Assembly (NCBI RefSeq): GCF_014805625.2
Contig: NW_023998414.1
Span: 38,388,148-38,452,147 of the forward strand
Reading direction: 5' to 3'
Source of the DNA: Glossina fuscipes
Lineage: Eukaryota > Arthropoda > Insecta > Diptera > Glossinidae
Length of the DNA: 64,000 nt
Shown here: positions 58,559 through 64,000 of the stretch, piece after piece
How the letters are laid out: each line of letters begins with the position of its first letter
Numbering within the stretch: position 1 is the first letter of the stretch
Program-made: the position numbers and the translations under genes
Notes under the pieces: generated by a model
Told to the model about the DNA's origin: nothing
Seen by the model: the letters and a program-made list of their open reading frames with translations, nothing else
Databases searched by the model: none

Positions 58559-59024
58559 ACTTGCATGTGTGTGCATGATTATTTTTGCCCTTGAAAGAGC
58601 TTTTATTTGGGAAAATTGTATATCAAAATATTTTACATCATTTTCTATAACGTTTTCTTATCTTTTTACCGTGAATGGTACTGGCTAGGCAGCGTTGCAA
58701 TTTACAACCCATTTGCGCACTTCTTCACTATGTCGAATGTGCGTACCATCTAAGCCATGATGCATCGATCTGAACAAGTGGTAACCGGAAAGCGCTATAA
58801 CCAGCGAATCCACTGACTGTGAGCTGCACCAGTGTATCCTCGATGACTTTTGCAACGGGTAGCCGAGGGTTGTTGCGTTAACCGCCATTGCAGGCCTTTT
58901 TTTGCCGCAATACTATCTAAGAAAGAGATCGAAATGATCGAATTTATTTCCATTCTGTACACGCTTCGCATCACTTCATCGTATTCACCGATGTATATCG
59001 CTGATCAAATACATGCAAACACCA
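58559..59024 (-). mobile_element. internally deleted Mos1-like mariner, third family copy
   Basis: The left end CTTGCATGTGTGTGCATGAT (from 58,560) with TTTTTGCCCTTGAAAGAGC matches the reverse complement of the right end at 54,965-55,003. The right end CGCTGATCAAATACATGCAA ACACC (59,000-59,023) matches the family 5' end. It is a minus-strand relative of the 54.6-kb copy, with the same internal deletion plus further changes. Confidence 0.68.
58690..58885 (-). pseudogene. mariner transposase fragment
   Basis: Minus-strand frame with VDSLVIALSGYHLFRSMHHG, LDGTHIRHSEEVRKWV, close to the fragment at 54.7 kb. The third catalytic Asp is changed (SGYH instead of SDYH), and about 22 bases of the preceding EWEVLPY block are deleted. 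Confidence 0.72.
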
Positions 59025-59050
59025 ATAAGATTAAAAAAATGCAAATTAGT

Positions 59051-59335
59051 CAAAACAGTGGGACGGTGGCCCACCATTGAACACCCTACACTATTTCACT
59101 TAATACACTTAATACTCATATAATGAATTTTCAAAATAAAGTGTTATATGTGAAGCGGTCGTAAAAGTGCACCGCTTCCAAACATTTTCAATAGCGTCCG
59201 TCCCTTACGCCAAAACACGTTAGCGTATAAAATTTAATCAAATTATCTTAAAGATTGCAGACTGCAGGTTGAACACAAGACAATAGGGCGGACAGAACGA
59301 TTTCAAATCGGTCAGTATAATAAGAAGCGTATCTA
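59051..59335 (-). mobile_element. DINE-like element, 5'-truncated
   Basis: CAGTGGGACGGTGGCCCACC (hairpin remnant), ATTGAACACCCTACACTATT, TGTGAAGCGGTCGTAAAAGT, CCTTACGCCAAAACACGTTA, GATTGCAGACTGCAGGTTGA ACACAAGACAATAGGGCGGA and AAATCGGTCAGTATAATAAG, in minus-strand order. The outer 5' part is missing. Confidence 0.63.
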
Positions 59336-59339
59336 TCGC

Positions 59340-60015
59340 TATATCGCTATAAGTCGTTCTGTGTTCTACCTACACCTACACCACAATACCAACAATAACA
59401 TAAGCACTTTCAATTTTTAATTACAATACTTTCAATCGCTTTGGCTCAATGGGAAAACTTGTCTATTAATTGACTTGCTTTCTATTGAAAAAATTGTATT
59501 AGATAACGATTGAATCGATAGTCTATTGCAAGATGCTCGTCTTTATGTTTATAATCTTTGTGCCTTGCACGTCTCAAGCACTTAGAAATACTATTAAGTT
59601 CTATATAAATTCATTTTTGAGTAAATTGAAAGTCGTAATGGAATTTAATGTAAGTATGCTTTTCCATATGACCGTTTGATGGTACAAATGCTTGGTTAGA
59701 AAAATGGAATTTGTGGCATATATTTGTCGATGGTTGTACGCTTTTAAATGAATTTTACAATTTAATAATATGCGCTATAAACGGCATGCAATATGTTCTA
59801 AATTGAGTCATGTTTATTTAATTTAGTTTTTTCCTCCCTTTATTTATATATATATATATATATTTTTTTTTTGCACTCATCTAACAAGAAAATTTTCCTA
59901 ATCTTCAATTTAATGCTAATGAATTAGTTTTTCTTTATTTATTTGCTCTATCATTATTATTATATGACTCCCAAGCGAATTTTCGCTTATAAATATTGTT
60001 AGAAAATAATTCGTA
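59340..60015. other. no gene seen
   Basis: AT-rich spacer with a short (TA)n at about 59,846-59,862. Confidence 0.4.
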
Positions 60016-60019
60016 AGAC

Positions 60020-60048
<29 letters not shown>
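60020..60048. repeat. poly-A run of 29
   Basis: Uninterrupted A run just before a DINE-like copy. Confidence 0.88.
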
Positions 60049-60050
<2 letters not shown>

Positions 60051-60062
60051 TTTTTTAAAGTT

Positions 60063-60275
60063 AATAAGTAAAAACGCTATAGTGGGTTGCAGCTCAGCAT
60101 TAAGTACACTACAGTCTACCCTACAGCTATTTATATAACATAAACATATAAGTAAATTTGATTAAATCATTTTAAAACTTACAACCTGTGGGTTGAAGTG
60201 ACGAGAAAGTCAAACGGACAATCGGACAGACAAGCTTAAATCGATTCAGAAAGTGATTCTGAATCCGTTAGTGTG

Positions 60276-60311
<36 letters not shown>

Positions 60312-60366
60312 ACCTGGGTATCTGCCCTTATCTCTTACAGGGTGTATATCGTGTAGGGTGTAAAAA
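60063..60366 (-). mobile_element. DINE-like element, short form with internal (TA)n
   Basis: AATAAGTAAAAACGCTATAG, GGGTTGCAGCTCAGC (decayed hairpin), ATTAAGTACACTACAGTCTA, TACAACCTGTGGGTTGAAGT, AACGGACAATCGGACAGACA, GATTCAGAAAGTGATTCTGA, then a (TA)n tract (about 60,280-60,309) where the AATAAAAGGTGGGTC block normally lies, and the 5' end CGTGTAGGGTGTAAAAA. Confidence 0.66.
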
Positions 60367-60369
60367 ATC

Positions 60370-60967
60370 TACATAAATGTGAATATATGAAAAATTTTAG
60401 CCGACAAGTAATATTTTCTGGCCTATGATATAGTGAACACACAACTCATAATACTTCCAAGCATAAGCATTTTCTATTGATTTTATACGTTTTTCTCTGA
60501 GTATGTACAAAGGGCGTTAACTGCATATTTTTTTTAATGTTTTTTTTTTCCTTTGAAGAGTTATTTAAATAATTAATAATAGTTTGGTTGTTTTGATTAC
60601 AACGTTTACGTTTAATGAGTTTTCTTGCATTTCAAGCAGACTACAGTAATTATAATGTTTCATTATTGGCTCTTAACAATTTTTTAAGGAACGTCTTCCT
60701 TTATCTGGATTAAGTATATGTAAAATTTTCTTTCTCTTTTTTAATCAATGTGTATATTGAAAATCTGTGCATAGTATGGAATGATTGAAAAGCAAACCGC
60801 AGTTATCACATAAATTAATATTTAATTAAATTATTATAATTTTTTTTGTTTTTTTTTTTTTTGCATATATATGTTCTTTTTATAACAAATTGAAATTGAA
60901 TTTGAACATAAATTATTAAGCGAAAATATGAAAATATGCGATTGTCATAAATTATTAAAATATACGT

Positions 60968-61004
<37 letters not shown>

Positions 61005-61170
61005 GTATAAATTCGTAATGGCTTGCGTGGCAATCTACTTGAAATTCGTTGCAGATTTCTTCTTTTTTTTTTTTTTTTTGCAAGTCAAAGAATTTTTGCT
61101 ATTGAAGTCGCTTCCGCCTCAAACCAATCCTATTGGCTATAATTAGCACATGATAGGAAATCGTTTGTGG
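60370..61170. other. no gene seen
   Basis: AT-rich spacer with a 32-T run at 60,971-61,002 and further T runs at 60,849-60,862 and 61,063-61,079. The minus frame at 60,815-61,033 is a homopolymer artefact. Confidence 0.45.
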
Positions 61171-61175
61171 GAATA

Positions 61176-62051
61176 AATAAGTAAGAAAATTTTGCTTGGT
61201 AGTGACGCAATCCCTTTTGTAGCCATAAAACATTGAGAATAATGAATAATAAAAATTTTGCATTCTTGATAACATTCGGTGGGCGTGATTAATTTTTCAA
61301 GGTGGCAATTTATATCGTCTATCCATGAAAGATGATGAGTAACGATCGAAAAATATGGAAAACACAAGTGTCCTCAGTTGTTTTTTTTCTTTTTGGTTTT
61401 GTTGCATAGACGTGGCCTTCGCCCGGCTTAGGTCATTTACAAATTCTTTTGCATAAATGGAAGAATGTTGACCACAGATACTATATACATTAGGGCAGAC
61501 GGACAGCACGCTTATGATGCATTCTAAGTCAGCAATGTATATAGATTTCTTCGCTGCTTTAAAAACGTATTGAAAGAAAACTAAATTTAAATATAATATA
61601 ATATTGGGTAGGCGTGGTTAATTTTTCCCACTTTTGTACAGGCACGATAGCGTCGCCTATGAATATACATTTACGTTTCCATAGATTTCTCTGTTGTAGT
61701 GTGTGAATAACACGAGCAAGAAAAGCAACTTTTTATTCCATTCCAGAGATTGCAGATATATTCGCAAGTTATGTGGTTTTGTAAGCATGTAAAGCAACGG
61801 GTTTGACTGATTTTCAATATAATCCTGCTTGCAAGAGCTTCTAATATTTTGCCAAATTTGAAGACGATAGCTTCTGTTTTTACGGTCAGGACACATGCTT
61901 AAAATAGATTTTAAGCAAGTGGACAGACGGACAAACGAATATTTTTAAAATGATTCAAAATTTGATGCCATCAATTATATACATTCTGGGATCTTCATTT
62001 TTGATGTTCATGCTTCATGTTTGACGTCCGTCCTTTGCTGAAGGGTATAAA
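61176..62051 (-). mobile_element. Helentron/DINE-like element, GCCACGCCC-type
   Basis: Minus-oriented: AATAAGTAAGAAAATTTTGC, GGTGGGCGTGATTAATTTTT, ATAGACGTGGCCTTCGCCCG, GGGTAGGCGTGGTTAATTTT, CACTTTTGTACAGGCACGAT, GTGGACAGACGGACAAACGA and the 5' end TTTGCTGAAGGGTATAAAA. Motifs match the 5.8-kb and 47.2-kb plus-strand copies in reverse. The minus-strand frames at 61,143-61,896 are inside it and are not genes. Confidence 0.65.
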
Positions 62052-62059
62052 AGTGCCGC

Positions 62060-64000
62060 CTGTAAAGTTTGTGTACAGTAAATATGCCTGATATTTTTAG
62101 TAATGCATCATGTTTACTGAAGCGTATTTTTTTGATGTTTAAAAAGTATGCTTTAGAAATTTTATAAAGTAAATTTAGTGTCTAAGACAGGACGTTATTT
62201 GCCAGCTCACTGTTATATACCTTTATTTTGAAATTTTTGATCGATGCACGTTTCTTTTTTTTTTTTTTTTTTTTTGCCTTCAATGTTTACATTCGTTGAA
62301 CTAATCTCCCTTTAACGACCACTTTAAACTTGACGCAACAGTCTAAGTGGATTTTCGCTTAGTAAGTTTTAAAACTTATAAAATGCTTTCTACTTGAAGA
62401 GCGGAAGAAACTCTTAAAGCAAAAATTCGAATATATTTTTATGAATAATATATATATAAAGGAAGGTATGTGATTAATTTAAAATTATATGGAAATGGAA
62501 AAAATATTAAACGAAGCAATTGCAAATGCGTTGTTGATAATAATTTCTGTAAAAATAAATATACGCTATTTGTTGTTTTTTTCTTGAGTTAATCGATATG
62601 ATAAATCCTATAATTAAAATGCACAGATGTGACACTGGAATTACCACACATGATCTTACATTCCATCATTCTTTCTTAAATGTTACACTTTGTCATGCGT
62701 TAACTTATTGTAAACTGAGTGTTGAAGCTAAGTTCAAACTAATACTTGGAATGTTCACTCAATAGTGTCTAAGATGTGGATTTTTTAATAGCATAAGCTT
62801 CATGTTTATATTTCAATGATGCACGATTGGGTATCGACTACACTCGACTATGACGGACGTTAGACTTTAGCTTAATATAGAGTAACGAAAATTTTCAGAT
62901 ATGATTTTGTCAACAGTTTTAATTGAGCTATCTAAAGTTTATTTATTACAAATCATCGGAATGTGATTCCCTGATACATGAAACGCTCACTTTCGGTTTG
63001 CGGCTAAATCTTTGGTTTCTTCATATGTTAATTCACGTTTAAGTCAACAACAGTTGTTCATCAATTTGGTCTAACATGCACGAAGAGTTCCATAAAATTT
63101 ATATTTAAAGGCTTGTTATTTAATATGTGGGTTCAGTCGGGACATTTTAGTAATGATTTTGTCATTTCGATATTTGTATGACGTCTTTAAAGCGTCATTT
63201 TCGTTGTTGTATACATTATGAAAAAAACAAAATGATGAATGAAAATATCAATTGAATTCTGTTGCCGGCAGTAAATTATTAAATAAATGTCTAAGTTATT
63301 TAAATTTGGGAACTTCTAGCGGAAGAGGGACGAAAGTACGTCCAGGCACGATTAAATCGATTAAAAAGTTTATTATGATCAAGATTGAGATTGTAACGAT
63401 ACCCAAAGCAAGACTCTTCGGCCTGATATATAGATGTCAACACTGTTGACTGATCCTGCGATTTCTTGTGATATGTGATAACGGATGAAGCATGTACTCA
63501 TCCTTGCATACCCAAGTCAAATCGCCAGTCAGCCAAGCGGCCAGCAAAAGTGGCAGCCTAAAAGGTGCCCATCATTAAAACAGTTGTACTTTGTAAACTA
63601 ATTGGCGGAATGGCATAAAATTTTGACGCATTTCGTTTGAAAGTGAATACTATTCAGAAATCATGTGGATCTGACAATAGTCATGCCATAAATGGACATG
63701 GGTCGGGCACGCAACTAATTGATTGATGTGTTATTAAAGGCAATAAAAAGAAAGTTAAGAAATTGAAAAAGTATTGTAAGTTTGAGAGTTGACTCAAGTC
63801 TCCAGCTAAATGGTGCGTAATTTACTTCTTGTAAATGAATTTAAAGAGTTGTGCGTGCGTTGTGCAAGTTTTATGGCGATATAAAAGAAAGTACAAATAT
63901 TTTTCCTTACTACAAATAATCAGGTTTCTCAATATTTTTATCCAATCTACTCGTCCTGTCATTTTTCGACCTTCGCATTAAAAATAAGTTTACGTAAAAA
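62060..64000. other. no gene seen
   Basis: AT-rich spacer. The patch 63,280-63,720 is a little GC-richer, but its frame (63,252-63,449) shows no motif I recognise. Confidence 0.38.

Noticed and set aside
61143..61896. Several minus-strand frames of 70-79 codons
   Set aside because: All lie within one DINE/Helentron-like copy, which is non-coding.
1..64000. CRISPR arrays, bacterial promoters, ribosome binding sites, prophage or plasmid features
   Set aside because: The sequence has eukaryotic repeat content throughout; no regularly spaced palindromic repeats or bacterial gene organisation are seen.

Overview
This is a strongly AT-rich, repeat-dominated eukaryotic window with no operons, no bacterial features and no complete host gene that I can recognise. 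Poly-A and poly-T runs, (TA)n, (CA)n and (GA)n microsatellites, many small degenerate transposons, and the INE-1/DINE-1-type dispersed repeats (5' TATACCC, inner GATTCAGAATC and CCGTCTGTCC blocks, 3' hairpin followed by CTTGTTT) all point to a higher fly. A tephritid fruit fly would fit, but that is inference and no species can be named from this sequence alone. The window is probably intergenic and/or long-intron DNA.

The clearest coding feature is a nearly full-length cecropia/mori-type mariner on the minus strand (33,525-34,773). Its transposase keeps the DD34D catalytic triad but is broken by a 1-bp frameshift, an in-frame deletion of about 7 codons and a premature stop. It sits inside an older DINE-type repeat that can be traced on both sides.

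By reading frames that lack a start codon, I also found remnants of other Tc1/mariner/pogo elements: IS630/Tc3-like (2.5-2.8 kb), mariner fragments (10.5, 12.7, 41.1 kb), GVQW3/FLJ37770-type mariner (13.1 and 32.8 kb), three copies of one Mos1-like mariner family with shared terminal repeats (14.2, 54.6, 58.6 kb), a Tc1 transposase fragment (35.5-36.0 kb), a pogo/Tigger DDE fragment (52.9 kb) and a pogo-type terminal-inverted-repeat element (22.5-23.5 kb). A tRNA-derived SINE with A and B boxes, a (TAA)n tail and target-site duplications lies at 18.46-18.66 kb. About twenty DINE-type copies or fragments are scattered throughout; between 44 and 62 kb nearly all are on the minus strand.

Three places may hold host or otherwise unexplained coding DNA: a decayed minus-strand reading frame at 1.45-2.09 kb, a small GC-richer minus-strand candidate last exon at 32.30-32.37 kb behind a good splice acceptor, and a plus-strand candidate last exon at 23.52-23.69 kb followed by AATAAA. 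None could be identified. Everything else is AT-rich spacer with simple repeats.
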